Assembly (NCBI GenBank): GCA_035949375.1
Contig: DASZIG010000057.1
Coordinates: 18,774-82,773 of the forward strand
Direction of reading: 5' to 3'
From: Gp13-AA77 sp035949375
GTDB lineage: Bacteria > Acidobacteriota > Terriglobia > UBA7540
DNA: 64,000 nt
This document shows positions 26,684-35,064 of the stretch, in pieces; positions within the stretch are counted from its first letter, which is position 1, and each line of letters begins with the position of its first letter. The translations under genes and the position numbers were made by a program. Below the pieces are notes generated by a model. That model saw only the letters and a list, made by a program, of their open reading frames with translations. It was not told where the DNA came from and did not search any database.

Positions 26684-28230
26684 ACGCGCTGACGCTGCGG
26701 CAGCGACCGTCGGGACTGCGACCGGGCGTTACGATCCCGCTCGGTCACCTCGTGCTCATGTGTGTCGCGGCGTTGGCGGCGGCCACTTGGGGCTGGGCCT
26801 TGATCGCTGCGCCGGAAAGCCGTCAACTCGTCGCCTTCCTGATTGTGCTCGGCGTGTATGGGACCGGGTCAGCGTTATTCATCGCATCGAGGATGCGCGA
26901 TGGCCGCTTCCGCTTCTTCGACATTCCGACTTTCGTCGCCCTGCTCGCTTTTGTGGAATTTGGCCTGGCGCCCATGGCTTGCTTTCTGATCGAGGGCCAG
27001 TTTGACCCTGGCTTTCACGGCACGCACGCTTCGTTCGTTCGCACCCTCGCTTATTTCGCGCTCGGCATGACGGCCTTCTGGGCAGGTTGCCGCATTGCTG
27101 TGTACAAGACGCCGGCCATGATTACGCCGGAGGCCTCCGCAACGAACGACTCAGACCTTTCCGCGCCCATAGGCCCCGCCGTGATGTGGGCGCTCGGCCT
27201 GTACGCCGTCGCATTCACGGTTAAGGCGTACCTCCTCCAGAACTTCGGGTACGACTACGGAGCGTCGCAGGACCTTTATCTCGATCACCTGGCCGCCATG
27301 CAGGTGGCGAATGTCGTTTTTCAGCTAGGCACCTACGCTCTGGTGATCCTTGCCATCGAAAGATCGTTCCATCCGCTCAGCCTCGACCGAAAAGTCTTCT
27401 TCTGGATTGTCTTTTTGACAGAGTGCTGTTGGGGACTGGTGTCGGGGATGAAGGGCAACTTGCTGCAGAACTTTGTCCTTGTGGCCGTGGTCTCGTCGAT
27501 GGCAGAGCGAAAGCTTAAGAAGGGTTGGATCGTGGCGGCGCTTCTTGGGCTGGTGGTGATCTATCCGTTTTCCATCCAGTACCGCGAGCTGGTGCGAAGC
27601 CGTTCGGACGAGGCCATGGGTGTGGGCGGCGCTCAAACGATCGCCGCCGCGGCCTTGGAGCAGGCGACGGCGACGGACTCGACGGCAGCGGACTGGCTCG
27701 AAAGCGGCGTACGCTCGTCGGTAAGCCGGCTGAATCTTCTGCAGAGTGTGGCGGCCGTGCTCGCGCTCGGGCCGGAGGCGGACTGGCTGCAGGGCGACGA
27801 GCGTTGGTGGATGCTGCCTTTTTACCCGTTCATCCCCCGCTTTCTCTGGGCGGGCAAGCCGGTTCTGGATAAGGGCCGCCGATTCAGCCTCGCTCTCGGC
27901 CTCGGTGACCAGACGTCGACCGCCATCACTTATCCCGGTGATCTCTATTTCGAATTCGGTATGCCCGGCCTGCTCGTTGGCATGCTGCTGTTCGGACTGA
28001 TTGCCGAGCGGCTGACGAAGCGGTATGGCGTTCCAGGGAGCAAACGGCGCCTGTTCATCTATACGGGAGTCTTCATGACGTTCGTGACCAGCATCGAACT
28101 CGACGCGTTCGATTTCTGGAGCACGTTGATTCGATCGCTGGTCATTCTGTGCGCGGTGGCGTGGATTGTCTACCGGCCCCGGCGCGGCTTGGCGGTTGAG
28201 AGAGTGCAGGTCCCTCCGTGCGAGTCCTGA
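26680..28230 (+). CDS. Second O-antigen polymerase-like integral membrane protein (Wzy-like)
   Basis: 516 residues from ATG 26680 (ATGA overlap with the previous stop). About twelve hydrophobic segments, among them LVLMCVAALAAATWGWALIA, FLIVLGVYGTGSALFIAS, VMWALGLYAVAFTVKAYLLQ and GWIVAALLGLVVIYPFSIQY. A large soluble loop (about residues 310-400) contains RSRSDEAMGVGG, SVSRLNLLQSVAAVLALGP and PFYPFIPRFLWAGKPVLDKG. This layout, with SRxxN and P-x-IPRxLWxxKP elements, matches the oligosaccharide repeat-unit polymerase group found in exopolysaccharide loci. With the Wzy_C protein at 21525 the locus has two candidates for polymerase, so one may be a ligase. Confidence 0.8.
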   Translation: MNALTLRQRPSGLRPGVTIPLGHLVLMCVAALAAATWGWALIAAPESRQLVAFLIVLGVYGTGSALFIASRMRDGRFRFFDIPTFVALLAFVEFGLAPMACFLIEGQFDPGFHGTHASFVRTLAYFALGMTAFWAGCRIAVYKTPAMITPEASATNDSDLSAPIGPAVMWALGLYAVAFTVKAYLLQNFGYDYGASQDLYLDHLAAMQVANVVFQLGTYALVILAIERSFHPLSLDRKVFFWIVFLTECCWGLVSGMKGNLLQNFVLVAVVSSMAERKLKKGWIVAALLGLVVIYPFSIQYRELVRSRSDEAMGVGGAQTIAAAALEQATATDSTAADWLESGVRSSVSRLNLLQSVAAVLALGPEADWLQGDERWWMLPFYPFIPRFLWAGKPVLDKGRRFSLALGLGDQTSTAITYPGDLYFEFGMPGLLVGMLLFGLIAERLTKRYGVPGSKRRLFIYTGVFMTFVTSIELDAFDFWSTLIRSLVILCAVAWIVYRPRRGLAVERVQVPPCES

Positions 28231-29561
28231 TCTTGGCCACTGACATTTACACGCGCGGCGGCATCGCGCGCTACACCGGGACGCTGGCGGATGCGCTCGG
28301 CCGCTTGCTCGGTCCGGAAAATGTCGACCTGCTTCCGCTGCTTGGTGGAGCCCCGGACAACCTCGACGCGTCGAGTGTTCGCATATTTGAGCCCACCTCG
28401 GCGCGTCTCACGCTCCGCGCAAAGATCCGGCACGCCGCGCGCGTTGTCGCCTGCGCGCGCTCGCGCTACGATCTCGTGATCTGCAGTCATCTCGGTCTCG
28501 CGCCCGTCGCGGCGCTCATCCGCTCGAGGTACGCAACGCCGTACCTCGTGGTTTGCCACGGTTCTGAGGCGTGGGCGAGGCTGCCCGTGGCGAAGCGCGC
28601 TGCTTTGCGCGGGGCGCGCGCGTTGCTGGCGGTGAGCGCCTACACGGCGCGAGCGCTTGCGCAGGCGAATCGGATTCCCGAGACGCGGGTGAAGTTGGTC
28701 TACAACGCCATACCCGATGAACTCGTACGTCGTCTTGGATCAGGGAACGGGGAAAGCGGCGGCGCGGCTGCCGCACTCCACGGCCCTTCGCGCATATTGC
28801 TTTCAGTGGGAAGCCTCGGCCCCGAGCACGCTTACAAGGGCGTGGACACCGTGATTGCGGCCCTGCCCCGGATTCTCGCAGCCGTGCCCGCCGCGCGCTA
28901 CGTGGTGGCGGGCGGCGGCGCTCATCGGGCGAGCCTGGAGCGCCTCGCAACGAGCCTGAACGTGGGCGACCGCGTCACCTTTGCAGGCGAGGTGACCGAC
29001 GCCGAGCTCGCGAATCTTTATTGCGCCTGCGACGTGTTCGTGCTCCCGAGCCGCGCGTCGATGAACGGGCGCTGCGAGGGCGAAGGATTCGGACGCGTGT
29101 ACGTGGAAGCGGCGCTGGCGGCGAAGCCGGTCGTCGGCAGCCGCGAGGGCGGTGCCGCGGAGGCTGTGCTCGACGGCCGGACGGGCCTGCTCGTGGACCC
29201 GCGCTCCGTCCGCGATGTCGCAGACGCGGCGGTGCGCCTGCTCAAGGCGCCGCAGTGGGCCGAGGCCCTCGGCGCGGAGGGCCAGCGCTGGGCGCTCGGG
29301 CATTTCACGATGCCCGCCATGGTCCGTGCGCTTGGCGAGATTCTGTCAGTTGTCGGTAGTCGCTTTCCGGTTGTCAGTGGTCCGTCGTTAGTCGTCCGTC
29401 GTCAGTTGTTGATTGGCAGTAATCCGTCGTCAGTTATTAGTGCGGGTCCGGTTTGCGAGATACCGGCTACGAATCTCGACTACGAACTACAATCGACGTC
29501 TGGCGTGCTAACTGACAACCGACGACTGACCACTGACATTCCCGATGATCTTTGCGATTGA
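28218..29561 (+). CDS. Glycosyltransferase, GT4 family, with repeat-derived C-terminal tail
   Basis: 447 residues from GTG 28218 (start VRVLILATDIYTRGG, overlapping the previous gene by 13 bases). GT4 signatures: GGIARYTGTLADAL, YLVVCHGSEAW, VYNAIPDE, LLSVGSLGPEHAYKGVDTVIAAL, YVVAGGGAHRASL, FVLPSRASMNGRCEGEGFGRVYVEAALAAKPVV and GRTGLLVDP. Normal family homology ends near residue 374 (MVRALGEIL). The last ~73 residues, beginning SVVGSRFPVVSGPSLVVRRQ, are translated from the repeat tract at 29340-29545 and have no family counterpart. The enzyme core is intact; the tail may be harmless or unstable. Confidence 0.87.
   Translation: MRVLILATDIYTRGGIARYTGTLADALGRLLGPENVDLLPLLGGAPDNLDASSVRIFEPTSARLTLRAKIRHAARVVACARSRYDLVICSHLGLAPVAALIRSRYATPYLVVCHGSEAWARLPVAKRAALRGARALLAVSAYTARALAQANRIPETRVKLVYNAIPDELVRRLGSGNGESGGAAAALHGPSRILLSVGSLGPEHAYKGVDTVIAALPRILAAVPAARYVVAGGGAHRASLERLATSLNVGDRVTFAGEVTDAELANLYCACDVFVLPSRASMNGRCEGEGFGRVYVEAALAAKPVVGSREGGAAEAVLDGRTGLLVDPRSVRDVADAAVRLLKAPQWAEALGAEGQRWALGHFTMPAMVRALGEILSVVGSRFPVVSGPSLVVRRQLLIGSNPSSVISAGPVCEIPATNLDYELQSTSGVLTDNRRLTTDIPDDLCD
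29340..29545. repeat. gtcagt-rich repeat tract with inverted ends
   Basis: The left part is built of gtcagttgtcgg / gtcagtggtc / gtcgtcagttgtt-type words, the right part of their complements (aactgacaaccgacgactgac). A perfect 11-bp pair is tgtcagtggtc (29372-29382) with gaccactgaca (29528-29538). It overlaps the 3' end of the preceding glycosyltransferase and ends exactly at the next gene's start. Composition is unlike the neighbours. Confidence 0.7.
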
Positions 29562-30780
29562 GGCTCTCGGTTTGACGGGGGGAGGCGGCAAGGCCGGCTT
29601 GATGCGCCTCGTGCCCGCCCTGGCCCGGCACACGGAGCACCGGTTCGTGGTCATGCTGGCCGACCTGCCGGAGTTTGCGGCGCTGGCTCGTCGAAACGTG
29701 AAATTGATGGTGCGCCGGAAGCCCGCTAGCCTGCTCGCGCGCGAAATGCACCTGCAGCGCGCAGTGCCACGCATCTGCGCCGCTGAGCGCGCGGACGCCT
29801 TGCTGTGTCTCGGCAATTTCGCGCCCCGCCGCAGCATTCTGCCTGCAGTCGTGCTGCTCCACAACGCGCACTATGTATCGCCGGACGCTCGCGCGGAGGC
29901 CGGAGGGACGCTGCGTGAGCGGCTGATCAGGTGGTACGGCCGGCGCATGTTGCGGCGACTGCCGCCGGGCGTCCGGCTGGTGGTTCAAACTGCGCTGATG
30001 CAGGAGCGCGTGATCGCAGCCTATCCTCACTTGGGCGCGAACGTGGTGGTTGTTCCTGACGGCGAGGGCCTGTCGGCGGACGCCGCGAACGGGCCAGGCG
30101 ATGGCTTCGGTGTGACGCCCGGCCCGACGCCCGGCGCGGCCGCCGCCGATCGTCACGCCGGCCGATCGCAGGCGCCATTCACGTTTGTGTGCCCCGCGCA
30201 CTACTATCCGCACAAGAATTTGGAAGCGCTGGTCGAAGCCTTCCGGCTGTTGCCCGCCTGCACGGGACGGGCGGCCTGTTGCCTCTTAACACTCGACGCG
30301 CGGCAGCATCCTCGAGCCGGACGCCTGCTCCAAACGATCGAGCGGGAGGGCCTGACGAACGCGCTGGTGAACCTCGGCCCGCTCGGGGAGGCGAGCCTGG
30401 CGCAGGCCTACCGCACCGCGGACGCGTTCATTCTGCCCACGCTGCTCGAGTCATTCGGACGCACATATCGCGAAGCGATGCGTCTCGGGCTGCCGATCCT
30501 GACCAGCGATCGCGATTTCGCGCGCCAGGCCTGCGGCGACGCCGCGCTTTACTTTGATCCGCTGCGCCCGGCGAGCATCGCGCGCGCCATGGCCGAGATC
30601 ATGGAATCGGGCGAGTTGCGAAGCCGCCTGGCAAGCGCGGGCAAGCGTCGCGCGGGGCTGACGCCGTCGTGGGACGCGATCGCCGGCCAGTTTGTCCGCA
30701 TCCTGGAAGAGGCCGCGGCCGAGCGCCGGGGTTGCGGAGTTCGGGATTTGGACCTGTGCAGGTCTTGGGGGAATCCGTGA
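29545..30780 (+). CDS. Glycosyltransferase, GT4 family
   Basis: 411 residues from ATG 29545, overlapping the previous frame by 17 bases within the repeat tract. N-terminal Rossmann start MIFAIEALGLTGGGGKAGLM. The C-terminal half shows GT4 motifs: YYPHKNLEALVEAFRLLPA, LVNLGPLGEASLAQAYRTADAFILPTLLESFGRTYREAMRLGLPILTSD, CGDAALYFDPLRPASIARAM. A low-complexity insertion (GPGDGFGVTPGPTPGAAAADR, near residue 185-210) separates the domains and contains short GC-rich repeats. Likely adds a sugar to the growing repeat unit. Its end overlaps the epimerase start (GTGA). Confidence 0.87.
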   Translation: MIFAIEALGLTGGGGKAGLMRLVPALARHTEHRFVVMLADLPEFAALARRNVKLMVRRKPASLLAREMHLQRAVPRICAAERADALLCLGNFAPRRSILPAVVLLHNAHYVSPDARAEAGGTLRERLIRWYGRRMLRRLPPGVRLVVQTALMQERVIAAYPHLGANVVVVPDGEGLSADAANGPGDGFGVTPGPTPGAAAADRHAGRSQAPFTFVCPAHYYPHKNLEALVEAFRLLPACTGRAACCLLTLDARQHPRAGRLLQTIEREGLTNALVNLGPLGEASLAQAYRTADAFILPTLLESFGRTYREAMRLGLPILTSDRDFARQACGDAALYFDPLRPASIARAMAEIMESGELRSRLASAGKRRAGLTPSWDAIAGQFVRILEEAAAERRGCGVRDLDLCRSWGNP

Positions 30781-31751
30781 AGACACTTGTCACCGGGGGC
30801 CTTGGAGCGATAGGAAGCTGGCTCGTGCCGGAGTTGCGCCGCCGCGGCCACGAGGTGTGGCTCTGCGACCTTGCCCACCATCACGACCCGCAATACGTGC
30901 GCTGCAACGTCGCGGAATACCGCCAGCTCGAACGGATCTTCGACCAGCCCGATGACGGCCGGCCCTTCGACATGGTCTATCACCTGGCCGCCGAGTATGG
31001 CCGCTGGAACGGCGAGGATTTCTACGAGACGTTGTGGTCAAGCAACGTGATCGGCACCAAGAACCTGCTCCGCTTGCAGGAGAAGCACCGCTTCCGCCAG
31101 GTATTTTTCTCGACCTCGGAGGTGTATGGCGATTGGCGTGGCGTGATGCGCGAAGACGTCATGGACCTTCACGAGGTCCGGCAGTTGAATGATTATGCCA
31201 TGACCAAGTGGGTGGGCGAGATGCAGGTGATGAACTCGGCCGCCATGGCGGGCACGGAGAGCGTCCGCGTGCGCCTGTTCAATGTCTATGGGCCCGGCGA
31301 AAAATACAGCGCTTACCGCAGCATGATCTGCCGGTTCTGCTACTGCGCCCTCCACGGCCTGCCTTACACGGTCTATCGCGATCATCATCGCTCGGCTACC
31401 TATGTAAGCGACGTTGTAGCCACCCTGGCCGGCATCGCCGGACGCTTTGTGCCGGGCGAAGTCTACAACGTGGGCTCCGCCGAATACCACGACGTCAAGA
31501 CGGTCTCGGACCTCGTGCTCGCCTACCTTGGCCGGGACGATCGCCTGGTGACCTACGAGAGTGTCGAGCCTTTCACCACGCGCGACAAGCGCGTGGACGT
31601 GAGCAAGGCCGAGCGCGATCTCGGCCATCATCCGCAGGTGACGCTCGCCGAAGGTCTGGCGCGAACGCTCGATTGGATGCAGCAGTATTACGCGGTGCCC
31701 GAGCCGTTGCTCCACGAGCTGGTAGCGGTGCCGGCGGGCGGCGGAGCGTGA
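30777..31751 (+). CDS. NAD-dependent sugar epimerase/dehydratase (extended SDR)
   Basis: 324 residues from GTG 30777, overlapping the preceding stop by the bases GTGA. Extended short-chain dehydrogenase: the NAD-binding TGGLGAIGSWLV at the N-terminus, Asp-containing loop (LCDLAHHHDPQ), YHLAAEYG, catalytic Ser/Tyr/Lys set in FFSTSEVYG and NDYAMTKWVGE (YxxxK), then RLFNVYGPGEKYSAYRSMI and GEVYNVGSAEY. It probably converts a UDP- or dTDP-sugar for use by the neighbouring transferases. UDP-glucuronate decarboxylase, UDP-galactose 4-epimerase and related activities cannot be distinguished here. Confidence 0.88.
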   Translation: MKTLVTGGLGAIGSWLVPELRRRGHEVWLCDLAHHHDPQYVRCNVAEYRQLERIFDQPDDGRPFDMVYHLAAEYGRWNGEDFYETLWSSNVIGTKNLLRLQEKHRFRQVFFSTSEVYGDWRGVMREDVMDLHEVRQLNDYAMTKWVGEMQVMNSAAMAGTESVRVRLFNVYGPGEKYSAYRSMICRFCYCALHGLPYTVYRDHHRSATYVSDVVATLAGIAGRFVPGEVYNVGSAEYHDVKTVSDLVLAYLGRDDRLVTYESVEPFTTRDKRVDVSKAERDLGHHPQVTLAEGLARTLDWMQQYYAVPEPLLHELVAVPAGGGA

Positions 31752-31752
31752 A

Positions 31753-33027
31753 ATGCGAATCCTGATCGTGGCCCAATACTTTCCGCCTGAGACTGCGGCT
31801 ACGGGCCGCCGCGCCCAGGACCTCGCCGAGAGCCTCGCCGCTCGCGGCCACGACGTGACCGTGCTCACGGCGCGGCCCAATCATCCGGCCGGCGCGGGCC
31901 GGTACTTTTGTCGCGAAGCCCGATCGAGCGAACGCGCCCCGGAAGGCTACCGCGTGCTGCGCCTGGCGGTGTTTCGCTCGCCGCACGCGCGCCCGTGGAA
32001 GCGCCTGCTGAACTACCTCACTTTTGTGCTGTTCGCGATCGCGCGCGGGATGCTGCTCGCGCGTCCGGACGCGGTCCTCGCCGTCTCGCCGCTGCCCGCG
32101 GGCCTTGCGGCTCTCGCGCTCCACGCCTGGCACGGCGCGCCGCTCATCTATGACCTGCAGGACATCTGGCCGGACTCGGCGCGGGCGGTCGGCGTCATGA
32201 AGCGCGGCCTGGCGTTGCGGCTGCTGGCGGTCCTCGAAGGGCTTCTGTACCGGCGCTCGGCGCGAGTGGTCGTGATCAGCGAGGGCTTTCGGGATTACCT
32301 GGCGGGGGCGGGCGTGCCCCGCGAGCGCGTGCGCGTGATTCCGAACGGCGTGGACGCAGGACTCTTCGCGGGCGCCCGGTGCGAGGTCCGCCTGCGGCGC
32401 GCCGCCCCCCTGCGCGGGCGCCTTATTGTGGGCTATATCGGTAACCTCGGTCTCGCGCAGGGGCTCGATACGGCGCTCGAGGCCGCGGCCCGGCTGGGCG
32501 CGGACCGGGCCGCCTTGCTGTTCATCGGCGAAGGGGTGGAGCGGCAAAGGCTCGAGCAGCGCGCGCAGGAGATGGGCCTCGAGAACGTGCGATTCCTGCG
32601 CGGCGTGCCCCGGCGGCGCGTGCCGCGACTGCTCGCGACGTGCGACGCGCTGCTGGTGATCCTGCGCGACGATCCGCTGTTCCAGATCACCGTTCCCTCG
32701 AAGCTGTATGAGTACATGGCGGCGGGCAAGCCGGTGCTTTGCTCCGTCGGAGGCGAGACGGCGGCCATGGTGGAGGCCGCAAGGTGCGGCCTCGCGTTGC
32801 CGCCTTCGGACGGCGCGGCGCTGGCCGAGGGTGTGCGCGCCCTGGCCCGTGATCCCGCGGCCTGCGCGGCCATGGGCGAAGCCGGCGCGGCCTGGGTCCG
32901 CGAGCATGGCAGCCGCACCGCGCTGATGACCGCATACGCCGAGACCGTTGAGGCGGCGGCCGCAAGCGCGTCGCGGCCGGCGGCCCTTCGCGAAAGGGTC
33001 GCCTCCGGGGCGCGCGGTCGATTCTGA
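31753..33027 (+). CDS. Glycosyltransferase, GT4 family (WcaI/WbuB-like)
   Basis: 424 residues. Starts MRILIVAQYFPPETAATGRRAQDL, the typical WbuB/WcaI opening, followed by HDVTVLTARPNHPAG, YDLQDIWPDSARAVG and VIPNGVD. The donor domain has GYIGNLGLAQGLDTALEAA, LLFIGEGVERQRLEQ, CDALLVILRDDPLFQITVPSKLYEYMAAGKPVLCSV. In this group the donor is often an N-acetyl-aminosugar; a WecB epimerase gene lies at the end of the locus, which fits an aminosugar-containing repeat (inference). The stop-codon region is duplicated in tandem (33015-33048), leading directly into the FecR-domain gene's ribosome-binding site. Confidence 0.9.
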   Translation: MRILIVAQYFPPETAATGRRAQDLAESLAARGHDVTVLTARPNHPAGAGRYFCREARSSERAPEGYRVLRLAVFRSPHARPWKRLLNYLTFVLFAIARGMLLARPDAVLAVSPLPAGLAALALHAWHGAPLIYDLQDIWPDSARAVGVMKRGLALRLLAVLEGLLYRRSARVVVISEGFRDYLAGAGVPRERVRVIPNGVDAGLFAGARCEVRLRRAAPLRGRLIVGYIGNLGLAQGLDTALEAAARLGADRAALLFIGEGVERQRLEQRAQEMGLENVRFLRGVPRRRVPRLLATCDALLVILRDDPLFQITVPSKLYEYMAAGKPVLCSVGGETAAMVEAARCGLALPPSDGAALAEGVRALARDPAACAAMGEAGAAWVREHGSRTALMTAYAETVEAAAASASRPAALRERVASGARGRF

Positions 33028-33048
33028 AGGCCGGTCGATTCTGAAGGG
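33015..33048 (+). repeat. 17-bp tandem duplication over the glycosyltransferase stop
   Basis: cggtcgattctgaaggc (33015-33031) and cggtcgattctgaaggg (33032-33048). Both copies contain TGA. The first is the real stop at 33025-33027. The second also supplies the AAGGGAGG ribosome-binding site of the next gene. Confidence 0.8.
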
Positions 33049-33056
33049 AGGAAGAC

Positions 33057-33866
33057 ATGTTGAAGCAATCTTGCCCATTTCTGGGCGCATTTCTGGCGAC
33101 GTTTCTGGCGGCGACTCTGATGACGAGTCTGCCGGCGGTCGCCGCTCGCAACGGCCAATCGCAGCAGGCGACGGCCGTCGGACAGGTGGTTCGTTCCATG
33201 TCGGCGTCGCTCGGCGGAATCGCCGTGCCGAGCGGAGGCACGGTGGTCTCCGGCGACACCATGAGCACGGCCAAGGGCGGCGGCGCGCTGGTCCAGTTCG
33301 CAGCCGGCAGCCAGATCGAGCTCGGTGAGGATTCGAGTGTGACCTTCGGCGGCGCGCCGGGTCACGTGCTGGTCAAGTTCGATCATGGAACGGTCACAGT
33401 CGGGGCGGCCGGGCCCGGAACCGTGGTGGTTGAGACCGCGCAGTGCCGCGTGGAGCCGGCGGGGCAGGGAAGCGTCTCCTATCTGGTGACCGCGCCCATG
33501 GTGGCGGGGCCCACAGTGACGGCGCCCACGGTGACGGGGCCGGCGGGCGCAGCCGCAAGCATCACGGCGCAGCACGGCGCGCTCGGGGTCACCGAGATCG
33601 CGAGCGGCCAGAGTCACCCGCTGGCCGAAGGCGAGACTTGGACATGTCCGAACGCCCCGGCTGCCGCCCAAACGCGCGAAGAAGGGCGGCCGGGCGCCGG
33701 CGAGCAGGCAGGCCAGGCGCCGGCTCCGCAGCCGGCGAAGCACAGCAACACCGGTCTGTTGGTCCTGCTGCTCGGAGGCGGCGCGGCGGCAGGAATCGGC
33801 GCCGCCGTGGCCGCGGGGGGCAAGGGAGGCGGTGGCGGAGGCCCTGCAAGTCCAAGCGCGCCGTAA
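33057..33866 (+). CDS. Exported FecR-domain protein of the polysaccharide locus
   Basis: 269 residues with GGAGG eight bases before the ATG. A signal peptide is followed by a FecR-like domain (about 40-130): TAVGQVVRSMSASLGG, GTVVSGDTMSTAKGGGALVQFAAGSQIELGEDSSVTF, LVKFDHGTVTV. Next is a 15-bp tandem repeat encoding pentapeptides (APMVA, GPTVT, APTVT, GPAGA), then an Ala/Pro/Gln-rich linker and a C-terminal hydrophobic helix (GLLVLLLGGGAAAGIGAAVA) followed by a Gly-rich tail. FecR domains without a sigma factor occur in exopolysaccharide loci of many groups as periplasmic sensors or scaffold proteins; the role here is inferred. Confidence 0.75.
   Translation: MLKQSCPFLGAFLATFLAATLMTSLPAVAARNGQSQQATAVGQVVRSMSASLGGIAVPSGGTVVSGDTMSTAKGGGALVQFAAGSQIELGEDSSVTFGGAPGHVLVKFDHGTVTVGAAGPGTVVVETAQCRVEPAGQGSVSYLVTAPMVAGPTVTAPTVTGPAGAAASITAQHGALGVTEIASGQSHPLAEGETWTCPNAPAAAQTREEGRPGAGEQAGQAPAPQPAKHSNTGLLVLLLGGGAAAGIGAAVAAGGKGGGGGGPASPSAP
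33492..33551 (+). repeat. Four 15-bp repeats coding pentapeptides inside the FecR-domain gene
   Basis: Units of type gcgcccacggtgacg begin at 33492, 33507, 33522 and 33537 and encode APMVA, GPTVT, APTVT and GPAGA in frame. Confidence 0.75.
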
Positions 33867-33920
33867 TGCGGGAATCTCGCGCGAGGTTGCACAGCGGCAG
33901 TGGCCAGTTTGAATTAAGAC

Positions 33921-34148
33921 CAACCACCCCGGCCTTTGGCCACCCCTCCTCAACTGAGGATGGGAACTCGCAATTACGGAAACTCGCAAGTAGGGGAACT
34001 CGCAAGTCGGGGAACTCGCAGCTAAAGAAAGGGAGACGGCCGCCCTCAACGCGCATCGACTGAGGGATCGTCAATTGAGAGGGCATCGGCTCGCGAACAG
34101 GAATCCCCTCCTCAGTTGAGGAGGGGTGGGCGGAGCCCGGGGTGGTTG
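33921..34148. repeat. Inverted-repeat element with internal 16-bp tandem repeats
   Basis: Perfect 21-bp inner arms lie at 33940-33960 and 34109-34129, and 12-bp outer arms (caaccaccccgg and complement) at 33921-33932 and 34137-34148. Between them four 16-bp units of type gggaactcgcaagtcg run from 33962 to 34025. No gene is inside. The build resembles a small non-autonomous palindromic element. Together with the next two repeats it fills the 1.4-kb gene-free gap 33867-35261. Confidence 0.8.
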
Positions 34149-34382
34149 CTGATCTACTTCGCAAATTCCAAACGGACCCGGTACCGGCGCAGCCCTTCGG
34201 TGGACCAGGCCGAAACAAGGGTGGTATACTCCGAGCGCACCCACAATCACAAATCACAGCCAGAGCGGCAGGGCGGCGAAGGAGTAGGCGCCTGCCCTAC
34301 GTTCCATGATGATGCCGTGCGCGCAAATTCATTCCGCAATTCATGATGTAGGGGTAGGTCCCCGGTGTGCCTGCCCAGCCTC

Positions 34383-34551
34383 GAAGGGGCGAAAGATCTT
34401 AGCCCCGGGCGCAAGCCCGGGGATTCAAAGGCCCTCACTCCTCCCCATTCCCCATCTCCCGCTTGAAGCGGGAGACGGGGGAATGGCAAGGGTGCGGCGT
34501 GGTTTCTTGGACCCCGGGCTCGCGCCCGGGGCTAAGATATTCCGCCCCTTC
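34383..34551. repeat. Palindromic repeat element with ~40-bp arms
   Basis: Left arm 34383-34422 and right arm 34512-34551 match as inverted repeats at 37 of 40 positions (gaaggggcg...atcttagccccggg type). The centre holds another smaller palindrome (ctcccgcttgaagcgggag). This belongs to a class of GC-rich paired repeats seen in acidobacterial and other genomes. Small open frames across it are artefacts of the repeat. Confidence 0.8.
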
Positions 34552-34960
34552 GGGGCTGTCGTCGTCTTTTGCACCCAAGGTTCGCGCCCAGGGTTCGCTC
34601 TTCTGGTCTACGAGGTTTCTTCGGGGCTGAAGGCGTGTTGCTTGGCGACATTTGTTTGTCCCGCTTCTTCTTCCAACAGATGCTGTAGCCTATATGTGCC
34701 TACCCACAAAGCTTGACATTTACACTAGCCCTCTGCTATGCTGTCGGCGTCGTTTTCCGGGGGGCGGACTTGCCGCCCTGGAGGCTCTTGATGCTCCGCA
34801 GTGCCTCGTGCCGCACTTCAGTCTTGCAATCCAAAGGCGAGCCATCACCATCGAGTCCACCTCCACGTTGTATTGAGCCTATGCAAGTAGCCTCTGAAAG
34901 CTGCGGGCGTTGCCGCGAATTCGGCCGGCCGCTGCGACTTCTACGAAAATCTCTCCAAAA

Positions 34961-35064
34961 GCAGAAAAAAAGAATCTAAAATTTTGCAAAACGAAGCCAC
35001 TAAGTACAATAGAATCAATAAAACGCCCTGAAAAATGGGTCAAAACGAAGCCAAACGAAGCCAA
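34961..35064 (+). repeat. Copy 2 of the ~104-bp A-rich dispersed repeat
   Basis: Nearly identical to 13827-13931 and in the same orientation, with about eight differences. It ends about 200 bp before the WecB start codon. Copies 1 and 2 therefore bracket the polysaccharide locus as direct repeats about 21 kb apart. Confidence 0.9.

Noticed and set aside
33962..34025. Possible CRISPR-like array
   Set aside because: Units are directly adjacent with no spacers and there are no cas genes; it is a plain tandem repeat.
34247..34489. Small leftward frame across the gap before wecB
   Set aside because: It consists of palindromic repeat sequence with no coding character.
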